Shown here piece after piece: positions 9,063 through 15,615 of a stretch of DNA of 28,079 nt (the stretch's first letter is position 1; every line of letters starts with the position of its first letter). This DNA comes from a virus. Location: positions 1-28,079 of IMG/VR virus record IMGVR_UViG_3300028025_001476; one strand, 5' to 3'. A program made the position numbers and the translations under genes. The notes beneath the pieces were generated by a model, which saw only the letters and a list, made by a program, of their open reading frames with translations, was not told the origin of the DNA and did not search any database.

Positions 9063-10180
9063 TGGCTGGCGGCAAAACCGACGAAAAAACAGATATACCA
9101 CAAGGACCAGTCATAACTGTTACTCCTAAAGATAATGCTAAAAAGATTTCATACATCTGGATGCCAGATAAAAATGGCAATCTTGTAAAAGCAGATGCTT
9201 CTAAAGTAAAGAAGTCATTTGCTACATTACCTCAAGATGCGGTTCTTGCTCTTCAAGAGTTTTTGATTACAGTAGAAAACAAGACTAACCCAACCCGTGC
9301 CCAGCGTAATACCCTGTGGAACGATATTATTGATGGCGCTGCTGCGGCATTCAAGGATGGACAGAAAGTAAGTCCTTGGGAAGTTTTAGAGACTCTTACA
9401 CAGAATGCTCCAGATGTCAGCGGTATATCTGTTTCCTATACAGAGTACGACAAACTTACTGCAGATGCACTTCTTAATAAAGTATCTAAGAAAATAGGCT
9501 TTGATGTAAATAACTTAAGTGATGCTGATAAGGCTGAGTACTTTGCTAAGTTACAACAAGAAGCCAAGGCTGGTGGTAAAACAGTAACCCGTAAGGCTGC
9601 TGCAGGTGGAGTAGAGCAAGTAACAACTCCTTCAACCTTTGATGCTTTATCTTTTACTGAATCCTTTATTTGGGCTAAAGTAAACTTTGCTGATACAACT
9701 AAGTTGCCATCATCTGCAATCACGAGTATCTCTGGTGTAAAGTCACTACTTCGTCAATACAACATTACCAATCTTAGCCAGATGGAGATTGACCAACTTG
9801 GAATTGACTTAGCATCAGGTTCTAAATCACTAGATACTATTAAGTTAGACTTCCAACAGAAGGCTATTAAGGATTATCCTGCTTTGGCTTCACGCTTTGA
9901 ATCAAATCCTAACTTAACTGTACGTGCTGCGTTAGAGCCAATCCTAAATACTGTAGCAAAGTTATGGGAAGTTGACCCTGAGTCACTTGACCTTAATGAC
10001 CCAAACATTGAAAAGTTAGTACGTCCTGATGGAGTAGTTGGAAAACTGCCACCAGCATCAGTTGCTGAAGCATATAACTTTGCAATCAACCACCCAAATT
10101 TTGAGAAAACTTTAAAGGCTCAAGATATGGCACGTGATTCCGCTACTAGCGTCGCAAGAGCGATGGGATTTGGAATATAA
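9062..10180 (+). CDS. Hypothetical structural protein, possible internal virion protein (372 residues)
   Basis: I do not recognise a named family. The N-terminus is charged and lysine-rich (MAGGKTDEKTDIPQGPVITV). From about residue 60 the protein is mostly helical, with a short Lys/Gly/Ala-rich linker near residues 165-185 (KAGGKTVTRKAAAGGVEQ). It ends in a Met/Gly-rich tail (SVARAMGFGI). The ATG overlaps the giant gene's stop (TAATG) after an AAGGAG ribosome site, and its stop overlaps the next start. The three-gene chain suggests a stoichiometric set, perhaps internal or ejection proteins. No signal peptide or membrane helix is visible. Confidence 0.6.
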   Translation: MAGGKTDEKTDIPQGPVITVTPKDNAKKISYIWMPDKNGNLVKADASKVKKSFATLPQDAVLALQEFLITVENKTNPTRAQRNTLWNDIIDGAAAAFKDGQKVSPWEVLETLTQNAPDVSGISVSYTEYDKLTADALLNKVSKKIGFDVNNLSDADKAEYFAKLQQEAKAGGKTVTRKAAAGGVEQVTTPSTFDALSFTESFIWAKVNFADTTKLPSSAITSISGVKSLLRQYNITNLSQMEIDQLGIDLASGSKSLDTIKLDFQQKAIKDYPALASRFESNPNLTVRAALEPILNTVAKLWEVDPESLDLNDPNIEKLVRPDGVVGKLPPASVAEAYNFAINHPNFEKTLKAQDMARDSATSVARAMGFGI

Positions 10181-11445
10181 TGGCTGGCAAAATAACTAAC
10201 CAGGCTGCTATTGACGCCGCCATAAGACAGAATGCTGTTAACGCTGCAAAAACAAAGGCAGCCGCTACTGTTGTCCAGCAACTACAACCACGTCAAGAAA
10301 CAGCCAAGCAAATCTCAGAGAGGGCTTCAAGTCTTCTTGATTTAGCAACTAAAATTGGTAAGAAAAAAGATGATGTTTCAAAGACGCAACCTATTGTAGA
10401 TAAAGCAAGCGGTATAATAAGCACTCAAAGAAGCACAGTTATTGACCCATACGAAAAAGCATTAAGAGATATAGAAACTTTTAGTAATCAGATAGCAGTG
10501 CCTAGTGCGATATTTGCTACAGAAGAAGAAGCCCCAGTTAGAACATTGGCTATTGATGTTTTTAAGCAAACTCTTGGTATGTTCTTTGGTCAAACAGAAA
10601 TGCAAAAGCCTTGGGTAAATGAACTATATTCATCTGTATCTAAGTTCTATAAATCAGGTTCTACCGCAGATGAGTCTTTCAACCTAGCGGTTCTAGATGT
10701 TCAAAAGAACCCTAATATGACTGAGTTCACAAAGCGTTTCAAGGGTATCTATGCCCTACAGGAAATGAAGCAAAAGGGTCAGGCTGTAACAGTGCCGACA
10801 GTTGCTGAATACTTTGCAACAGAGGCAAAGATGGGCGATATTCTTAAGCAATCATCTCTTGGAGAACTTGCTAACGAAGACTTCCTTGGAGATGTACTTG
10901 CTAAGGGTGTATCTGCAACAGAGTTTGCCAATAGAATTACAGCAATTTTTGATAGAATTGATAATGCTCCAAAAGAAACTAAAGACACAATTAGTAGATT
11001 CTTCCCATCTGTAGACAGAGTAAGTCTTGCTAAGGCTATTGCTCTAGGCGATAAGGGAGCAAAGGAATTGCAGAGTAAAGTAGCAGGGTATGAAGTTCTA
11101 TCTGCTGCAGAAAAGCAGGGACTTGGAGCATCAGCAACCAATCCATTTGGTGTCACGGAAGCAAGTGCTTATCAGTATGCCCTTAGCGGTGAAACGTTTG
11201 ATACAGCATTAACTAAATTTGGAACAATTGCTGCAGCATTGCCAACAGTTAATAAATTAACTCAGATTTATGGTCAAGAAACAATTGGACAGGCTGGTCT
11301 TGAATCAGCAATCTTTGGTAAGTCTGCTGCAGATATAAAGCGACTTGAAGATATAGCAAGAAAAGAAGAAGCATCATTCTCTGGAAGAAGCGGTGTTTCA
11401 CAAGTAAGTCTAGCATCTCAACGTAGAGCCGCTGGCTTAATCTAA
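10180..11445 (+). CDS. Hypothetical structural protein, possible internal virion protein (421 residues)
   Basis: This helix-rich, Ala/Lys/Gln-rich protein has no family I can name. Residues 1-60 form a probable long amphipathic helix (AIDAAIRQNAVNAAKTKAAA). The body includes the segment TLGMFFGQTEMQKPWVNELY and ends with a Ser/Arg-rich tail (SGRSGVSQVSLASQRRAAGL) after a charged helix (AADIKRLEDIARKEEASF). It starts MAGK, like its neighbour's MAGG, and is joined to it by a TAATG overlap. It is the last gene before the structured leader and scaffold-capsid pair. An internal virion role is likely from context only. Confidence 0.6.
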   Translation: MAGKITNQAAIDAAIRQNAVNAAKTKAAATVVQQLQPRQETAKQISERASSLLDLATKIGKKKDDVSKTQPIVDKASGIISTQRSTVIDPYEKALRDIETFSNQIAVPSAIFATEEEAPVRTLAIDVFKQTLGMFFGQTEMQKPWVNELYSSVSKFYKSGSTADESFNLAVLDVQKNPNMTEFTKRFKGIYALQEMKQKGQAVTVPTVAEYFATEAKMGDILKQSSLGELANEDFLGDVLAKGVSATEFANRITAIFDRIDNAPKETKDTISRFFPSVDRVSLAKAIALGDKGAKELQSKVAGYEVLSAAEKQGLGASATNPFGVTEASAYQYALSGETFDTALTKFGTIAAALPTVNKLTQIYGQETIGQAGLESAIFGKSAADIKRLEDIARKEEASFSGRSGVSQVSLASQRRAAGLI

Positions 11446-11573
11446 ACAAATAGAATCCTGAACGGACCGACCAGCCCCGTCAGCGTAACAGACTGGTAGC
11501 AAGAGCCAGACCGATTCCCCGATTGGAACCTGAGGCTTGCGAACTAACTAATAGAGAAGGGTGGATGGTTGCT
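11446..11573 (+). promoter_or_regulatory. GC-rich structured non-coding leader before scaffold and capsid genes
   Basis: This is 128 bases with no convincing gene between two tightly packed gene blocks. Bases 11460-11540 are visibly more GC-rich than the flanks. Possible pairings: 11470-11474 with 11493-11497 (ACCAG/CTGGT); alternatively 11493-11497 with 11505-11509 (CTGGT/GCCAG, 7-base loop); 11499-11503 plus 11506-11507 with 11534-11540 (GCAAG..CC/GGCTTGC); and TTCC 11515-11518 with GGAA 11525-11528. CCGATT is directly repeated at 11511 and 11519. A weak -10-like TAGAAT lies at 11451, with no good -35. It could be a leader raising capsid expression, an RNA processing site or a protein-binding RNA. 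None of these is proven. Confidence 0.45.
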
Positions 11574-12053
11574 ATGAGCAACAACTACTGGGACGAAGAC
11601 GAAGACGACCTAGATACTGATGTATCTGAAACACAGATGGATGGCAGTGACCTCTTAAAGAAGTTACGAAAAGCCAAACGTAATGATGAGAAACGTATCA
11701 AAGAACTCACTGAGCAACTTGAGGGTTTAACCAAGTCGCAGCGTGAGCGTACAGTCAAGGAAGTCCTAGACAAGAAAGGTGTAAATCCTAAGGCACAACG
11801 CTTAATCTTGAAAGACTTAGACGAAGTTACTGAAGAGTCAGTGAATAACTGGCTTGAAGATAATGGAGACTTATTCGGATTAACTGTGAATAAGGACGCA
11901 CCTGCAGTAAGTGATATAGACCGTGCAGCATTGCGCCAGCAAGACTCTATCACGCAAGGTGCAATAACACCTGACCGAGCAGAGAACCTAGAACAGAGAC
12001 TCAACAGTGCAGATTCTGCAGAAGAGATTCTTTCTATCCTTCGCTCACAATAA
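11574..12053 (+). CDS. Capsid scaffolding protein
   Basis: This 159-residue protein has the features of a tailed-phage scaffold and lies immediately upstream of the major capsid gene. The N-terminus is very acidic (NNYWDEDEDDLDTDVSE). A basic, strongly helical coiled-coil segment follows at residues 28-60 (LLKKLRKAKRNDEKRIKELT), and the C-terminal helix (RLNSADSAEEILSILRSQ) may contact the capsid protein. It would guide shell assembly and be removed or cleaved before packaging. I chose ATG 11574 (MSNNYW). In-frame alternatives are ATG 11565, close behind AAGGG at 11557-11561, and TTG 11523, which would run into the structured leader. The exact start is uncertain by a few residues. Confidence 0.75.
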   Translation: MSNNYWDEDEDDLDTDVSETQMDGSDLLKKLRKAKRNDEKRIKELTEQLEGLTKSQRERTVKEVLDKKGVNPKAQRLILKDLDEVTEESVNNWLEDNGDLFGLTVNKDAPAVSDIDRAALRQQDSITQGAITPDRAENLEQRLNSADSAEEILSILRSQ

Positions 12054-12092
12054 TCAATCATAGTTTCTAACTACTAAAAAGGAAATAACCTA

Positions 12093-13040
12093 ATGGCATA
12101 TGTATCAACAGCATCCGATTCACTCGGAGGTACCGCTGGTGGTGCTGGTCTAGTACAAAAGGCTTATGACCGTCTCTTGGAGTTCGCACTCCGCTCAGAG
12201 CCACTCATTCGTTCAGTTGCTGACAAGCGCCCTACAAACCAATCAATCCCAGGTTCAACAGTTGTTCTACAACGCTACGTTGACTTGGCTGCTGCAACAA
12301 CAGCACTAACAGAAACAACAGACCCAGATGCAGTAGCAATGTCTACACCAACATCTGTGACAATCACTCTTGCAGAGTACGGTAACTCAGTTCTCGTAAC
12401 TCGCGCACTTGAGTTGTTCTCACTTGCAGATGTAGACCCAGCAATTGCAAACATTATCGCATTCAACCTTGCAGATTCAATTGACGCCGTAGCAATGACA
12501 ACATTGCGTGGCGGTTCAAACGTAATCTACTCAGGTTCAACAGCAACATCTACAGCAACAGTTACTGCTGCTGCAACAATTTCATCTGCAAACATCCGTC
12601 GCGCAGTTGCAAAACTTCGTGCGAACAAGGCATCAGCACGCAAGGGTTCACTATACTGGGCTGGAATCCACCCAGAAGTTTCACACGACCTACGCGCTGA
12701 GACAGGTTCAGCAGGATGGCTACTTCCAAACCAGTACGGTTCAGCACAGGACCGCATCTGGGCAGGAGAAATCGGAACATACGAAGGTGCATACTTCGTA
12801 GAGTCTCCACGTCTATACAATGCAACAGATGGTTCATCATCTGCTCGCGTTTACCGCACAATCGTTGCTGGACAGCAAGCGTTGGCTGAGGCAGTTGCCG
12901 AAGAGCCACACGTAGTTATCGGACCAGTAGTTGACAAGTTAATGCGTCACCGCCCAATGGGTTGGTACGGCGTACTAGGCTTTGCTCGCTACCGCGAAGA
13001 GGCACTATTCCGCATTGAATCAGGTTCATCAATCGCTTAA
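12093..13040 (+). CDS. Major capsid protein, N4-gp56 family
   Basis: This 315-residue protein would be the shell subunit with an HK97-like fold. Hallmarks of the N4-gp56 family are visible: an N-terminal helix (AYDRLLEFALRSEPLIRSVA), the segment GSTVVLQRYVDLAAATTALT, the repeated-strand region VTITLAEYGNSVLVTRALEL, and the C-terminal KLMRHRPMGWYGVLGFARYR followed by EEALFRIESGSSIA. A clear AAAAAGGAAATAACCTA site precedes the ATG. Codon choice differs from the neighbours, with many C-ending codons (AAC, TAC, ATC, CGC), as expected for a very highly expressed gene. The scaffold gene lies 39 bases upstream and a stable hairpin follows the stop. No prohead-delta domain is evident at the N-terminus. 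Confidence 0.88.
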   Translation: MAYVSTASDSLGGTAGGAGLVQKAYDRLLEFALRSEPLIRSVADKRPTNQSIPGSTVVLQRYVDLAAATTALTETTDPDAVAMSTPTSVTITLAEYGNSVLVTRALELFSLADVDPAIANIIAFNLADSIDAVAMTTLRGGSNVIYSGSTATSTATVTAAATISSANIRRAVAKLRANKASARKGSLYWAGIHPEVSHDLRAETGSAGWLLPNQYGSAQDRIWAGEIGTYEGAYFVESPRLYNATDGSSSARVYRTIVAGQQALAEAVAEEPHVVIGPVVDKLMRHRPMGWYGVLGFARYREEALFRIESGSSIA

Positions 13041-13050
13041 TTGATTGACG

Positions 13051-13082
13051 CTGGTACAGGGGTAGAAATATCCCTGTACTGG
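13051..13082 (+). other. GNRA-tetraloop hairpin after the capsid gene
   Basis: The bases form a continuous 14-bp stem, 13051-13064 with 13069-13082, capped by a GAAA tetraloop. Three of the pairs are G-T. It lies 11 bases after the capsid stop. No T-run follows, so it is not a classic intrinsic terminator. Protection of the capsid mRNA 3' end, RNA processing or partial termination are the likely roles (inference). Confidence 0.7.
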
Positions 13083-13104
13083 AGTAAGTTCATTAAGGAG
13101 AACT

Positions 13105-13374
13105 ATGGCAAACTATACATTCACTACACCCTATGTACTTGAAGGTCCATCTGGGGCACACAGGTTATTTTACTTTGCCAAGTTACGCAAAGGAATAACT
13201 ATTGTAAAATCTGGAGGCGTGTACTCACAGATTCGTTATCCAGTAGAAGAAGACTTATCTGAATATGATGAGGTTTATCGCGGTGGTTACCAACACACTG
13301 TAGATGATGCAACAAAAGCAGCACTTATTGCTGGTGGAGTTGAAGTAACGGAAGCAAATTTCGTAGCACAATAA
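13105..13374 (+). CDS. Small hypothetical head protein, 89 residues
   Basis: The sequence (MANYTFTTPYVLEGPSGAHR; RLFYFAKLRKGITIVKSGGV) reads as a small beta-rich protein with a C-terminal helix (DDATKAALIAGGVEVTEANF). I have no named family. It starts after a strong AAGGAG site (13096-13101). It follows the capsid gene, where decoration, head-completion or connector proteins are often found, so a minor structural role is plausible but not demonstrated. Confidence 0.65.
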   Translation: MANYTFTTPYVLEGPSGAHRLFYFAKLRKGITIVKSGGVYSQIRYPVEEDLSEYDEVYRGGYQHTVDDATKAALIAGGVEVTEANFVAQ

Positions 13375-13382
13375 AGGGACAT

Positions 13383-13697
13383 ATGAATCTACACAAGATA
13401 CAAAAGCATCCTGAGTATGTAGAAGGTTGCTTTGGTTGCAAGATAGGAACACTTGAACTCGGAACTGGTGATGCTTCAAGAGACATCCCAGATAAGAAGT
13501 GGACCTCTGAGTTAAATGAATACAAGAAGGCTAGAGCCGAAGGTATTCAACCAGCAGGTACAACTAGAAGGCACGTAGAAGAAGCAAGAAAAGCGTCGGA
13601 GACATTAGGGAAAGCATATGATGCTGATGTAATGCCTAAGACGAAAGATATAACCAAAGAATCCGTAGCAGTAATGAAGCAGATTGGACAAATATAA
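13383..13697 (+). CDS. Hypothetical protein with a CxxC motif, 104 residues
   Basis: The N-terminus MNLHKIQKHPEYVEGCFGCK contains His residues and a Cys-x-x-Cys pair, which could bind zinc or form a small redox/metal knuckle. Only one CxxC is present. The remainder is charged and helical (KARAEGIQPAGTTRRHVEEA) and lysine-rich towards the end. An RBS-like AAAGGGAC lies just before the ATG, and its stop overlaps the next start (TAATG). It opens the run of small basic genes. I do not recognise a characterised family. Confidence 0.6.
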   Translation: MNLHKIQKHPEYVEGCFGCKIGTLELGTGDASRDIPDKKWTSELNEYKKARAEGIQPAGTTRRHVEEARKASETLGKAYDADVMPKTKDITKESVAVMKQIGQI

Positions 13698-13837
13698 TGC
13701 CAAAAGTAGGAATGAAAGAATTCGCATACACAGCAAAAGGTATGGCAATGGCTAAGGCTGAAGCAAAGAAGACAGGCAAGCCAATGAAGAAGGCTGCTAA
13801 GAAGGCTGTAGCAAAGAAAATGGGCAAGAAGAAGTAA
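13697..13837 (+). CDS. Tiny lysine-rich protein, 46 residues (histone H1-tail-like)
   Basis: This very basic peptide begins MPKVGMKEFAYTAKGMAMAK and ends in a lysine-alanine tract (KKAAKKAVAKKMGKKK). Roughly a third of residues are Lys, giving a strong positive charge that suits DNA or RNA binding. A short folded N-terminal motif (GMKEFAYTAKGM) precedes the tail. It starts on the TAATG overlap with the upstream gene and is followed without any gap by the next ATG (TAAATG). Possible roles are condensing packaged DNA, or acting as a small internal head protein. Both are inferred from composition and position. Confidence 0.6.
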   Translation: MPKVGMKEFAYTAKGMAMAKAEAKKTGKPMKKAAKKAVAKKMGKKK

Positions 13838-14062
13838 ATGCCTAACTACCTAGAAAATTTAATGAAAGAAGCCAAGCAAACTGCAAAGGCTATGCAGAAA
13901 TCTTACAATGCTAGCGCAGATATTAAGCCTGGTGCTAATGCTCGTGCTCGTGCAGCAGACAAGGCTAGTGATAGCCAAGTAGGACAATTCATTGGTGCTC
14001 TTGTACAGGGTCGTCGTTATGATGACAATACAGGTAAGCAAGTAAAAGGAAAGAAGAAGTAA
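13838..14062 (+). CDS. Small basic hypothetical protein, 74 residues
   Basis: This gene starts immediately after the preceding stop. The N-terminus (MPNYLENLMKEAKQTAKAMQ) is an amphipathic helix. The centre is Ala/Arg-rich (GANARARAADKASDSQVGQF) and the C-terminus is a lysine tail (GKQVKGKKK). I see no known domain. It shares with its neighbours the high positive charge and basic C-terminal tail, so it belongs to the same basic mini-protein set. Confidence 0.55.
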   Translation: MPNYLENLMKEAKQTAKAMQKSYNASADIKPGANARARAADKASDSQVGQFIGALVQGRRYDDNTGKQVKGKKK

Positions 14063-14239
14063 ATGAAAGCAAAACATCCAGGATTTAAAAAAGTAGCATC
14101 AGGTATTGCTAAGAAGCAGGGAATCTCAATGGAGCGTGCTTCTGCAATCGTTGCAGCAGGTGCTCGCAAGGCAAGCAAGGCTGCAGTCAAGGCTAATCCA
14201 CGTTTGAAAAAAGTTTCAGGCGTAAAAAAGGGTAAGTAA
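14063..14239 (+). CDS. Tiny lysine-rich protein, 58 residues
   Basis: The start follows the previous stop directly, and the stop overlaps the next ATG (TAATG). The sequence MKAKHPGFKKVASGIAKKQG leads into a helix (MERASAIVAAGARKASKAAV) and ends KKVSGVKKGK. It is strongly basic and helical with an H1-like Ala/Lys composition. The motif HPGFKKVASGIAKKQGISM looks like a small folded unit rather than pure low complexity. DNA binding inside the capsid or during infection is possible. No family was recognised. Confidence 0.6.
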   Translation: MKAKHPGFKKVASGIAKKQGISMERASAIVAAGARKASKAAVKANPRLKKVSGVKKGK

Positions 14240-14496
14240 TGCAAGACCCAAGACTAAAGCGAGCAGGAGTATCTGGCTTTAATAAGCCAAAGCGCACACC
14301 TAATCACCCAACTAAATCACACGTTGTTGTGGCTAAAGCAGGAGATACGGTCAAGACTATTCGCTTTGGTCAACAGGGTGTTACTGGCGACAAGAAGCCA
14401 ACAGCACGCCAGGCTTCATTCAAGGCACGTCACGCAAAGAATATTGCTAAAGGCAAACTAAGTGCAGCATATTGGGCAGACAAGGTGAAATGGTAA
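14239..14496 (+). CDS. Small basic protein, 85 residues
   Basis: The sequence MQDPRLKRAGVSGFNKPKRT, then HVVVAKAGDTVKTIRFGQQG and FKARHAKNIAKGKLSAAYWA, is Lys/Arg-rich with aromatic residues at the C-terminus (YWADKVKW). Proteins of this style recur in environmental phages as conserved proteins of unknown function. The RFGQQGVTG and KARHAKNI segments look like conserved cores. It overlaps both neighbours by one base. A nucleic-acid-binding function is suggested by charge only. Confidence 0.65.
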   Translation: MQDPRLKRAGVSGFNKPKRTPNHPTKSHVVVAKAGDTVKTIRFGQQGVTGDKKPTARQASFKARHAKNIAKGKLSAAYWADKVKW

Positions 14497-14651
14497 TGGC
14501 TAAGAAAGTAGCATTCTGGGATAAGAAGAATCCTAATAAGAAGTCAACACCACTTACACCTGCTCAAAAGACTAAGGCTAAAGCAATGGCTAAGAAGGCA
14601 GGACGCCCTTATCCAAATCTAGTAGACAACGCTAGGGCAAAGAAGAAATAA
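14496..14651 (+). CDS. Tiny lysine-rich protein, 51 residues
   Basis: This is the last member of the basic cluster. It begins MAKKVAFWDKKNPNKKSTPL, continues with a lysine-alanine helix (KTKAKAMAKKAGRPYPNLVD) and ends NARAKKK. The KKAGRPYPNLVDNARA segment is reminiscent of an AT-hook-like GRP core, though a single GRP is weak evidence. The ATG shares a base with the preceding stop. A 14-base gap with an AGCAGGGGAC ribosome site separates it from the glycosyltransferase gene. Confidence 0.6.
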   Translation: MAKKVAFWDKKNPNKKSTPLTPAQKTKAKAMAKKAGRPYPNLVDNARAKKK

Positions 14652-14665
14652 GAAAGCAGGGGACA

Positions 14666-15346
14666 ATGCAAGAGACAGTATCGGTTGCTTGGTGCGATAA
14701 CGGTATGGTAGATGGAAAGTTTATGCAAGGCGTAACCGATGTGTTACTCAAGTCTGGCATTAAATTTGAATCTACCCTACGCAGTCAAGGTAATCAAATC
14801 GCTAGACAGAGGGAAACTGTAATTACCTACTGGTATGAGCAGAACAAAGCAGACTGGCTACTATGGGTTGACTCAGATGTAGTTATCAGTCCAGAGGGTT
14901 TCTTAAAACTTTGGAATCAAAAGGATAAAGACGAACGACCAATTATGACTGGCGTTTACTTTACTACTGATAATCCAGAAGAGCCTCTGATGATTCCAAT
15001 GCCTACAGTGTTTAACTTTACAGAGAACAAAGATGGTGGCTTTGGACTATCTAGGGTTCACCCACTACCTGATAACAAGTTAATCAAGGTAGATGCTGCA
15101 GGTATGGGATATGTCCTTATGCACCGCAGCGTGGTTGAACGAATCAAGAAGGAAATACCTGATGCTCAGTTCTTTATGGAAATGGGCAGAGGAACTAAAT
15201 TTATAGGTGAGGATATTTACTTTTTTGCTCTATGCGAAAAGGCTGGTATCCCACTCTATTGCGACACAAGCGTCTTGGCGCCGCATATGAAACGCTTCTC
15301 ATTTGATGAGCATTATTACAGAGCAATGACTAAAGGGAGAAAATAA
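14666..15346 (+). CDS. GT-A-fold glycosyltransferase-like protein
   Basis: This 226-residue protein would transfer a sugar from a nucleotide donor. It has a DxD motif for metal and nucleotide-sugar binding at residues 69-71 within WLLWVDSDVVIS, a central acceptor-side segment VDAAGMGYVLMHRSV (142-156), an acidic GED at 181-183 (FIGEDIYFFALCEKAGIP) and a late His at 207 (LAPHMKR) typical of GT-A metal binding. QIARQRE near residue 44 fits the donor-binding helix. It lies between the basic mini-proteins and the connector genes and is translationally coupled to the next gene. It could glycosylate a virion protein or modify the host envelope. Target and donor cannot be read from sequence. Confidence 0.72.
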   Translation: MQETVSVAWCDNGMVDGKFMQGVTDVLLKSGIKFESTLRSQGNQIARQRETVITYWYEQNKADWLLWVDSDVVISPEGFLKLWNQKDKDERPIMTGVYFTTDNPEEPLMIPMPTVFNFTENKDGGFGLSRVHPLPDNKLIKVDAAGMGYVLMHRSVVERIKKEIPDAQFFMEMGRGTKFIGEDIYFFALCEKAGIPLYCDTSVLAPHMKRFSFDEHYYRAMTKGRK

Positions 15347-15615
15347 TGGCTGGTACTGCAGGTAGTACTTTCTGTTCAGAACTTAATCGTCTGGCAAATG
15401 GTGGAACCTACCCGCTTCTTACTGCATATCTTGATGAACAAGGTGCAGCAAACAAGTGGGCTGGAACTACGGGACTTGCAGTACAGGGTGCATTAAATGC
15501 CAAACTGGGCATTACTGATAAGAAACTATTTAAAGGTATTAGAGCAGCGTGTAACGCACTGGCTGGTACAACTGACAAATCACCAACAGATGCCTTGAGA
15601 GGGATGAACTCCTAA
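15346..15615 (+). CDS. Small hypothetical protein, 89 residues
   Basis: This small Ala/Gly/Leu-rich helical protein (MAGTAGSTFCSELNRLANGG; NKWAGTTGLAVQGALNAKLG; IRAACNALAGTTDKSPTDAL) has one-base overlaps with both neighbouring genes. The repeated WAGTTGLA and LAGTTDK segments suggest two similar helical units. I have no function to assign. Its fixed place directly before the connector suggests a minor structural or assembly role. Confidence 0.6.
   Translation: MAGTAGSTFCSELNRLANGGTYPLLTAYLDEQGAANKWAGTTGLAVQGALNAKLGITDKKLFKGIRAACNALAGTTDKSPTDALRGMNS

Noticed and set aside
11457-11540. tRNA-like look of the GC-rich leader.
   Set aside because: No acceptor stem, no proper T-loop GTTCRANNC in the right place and no consistent anticodon arm.
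13383-15346. Programmed-frameshift tail-assembly chaperone pair among the small genes.
   Set aside because: No slippery sequence with a long overlapping extension was seen, and the small genes are unlike G/GT-type chaperones.
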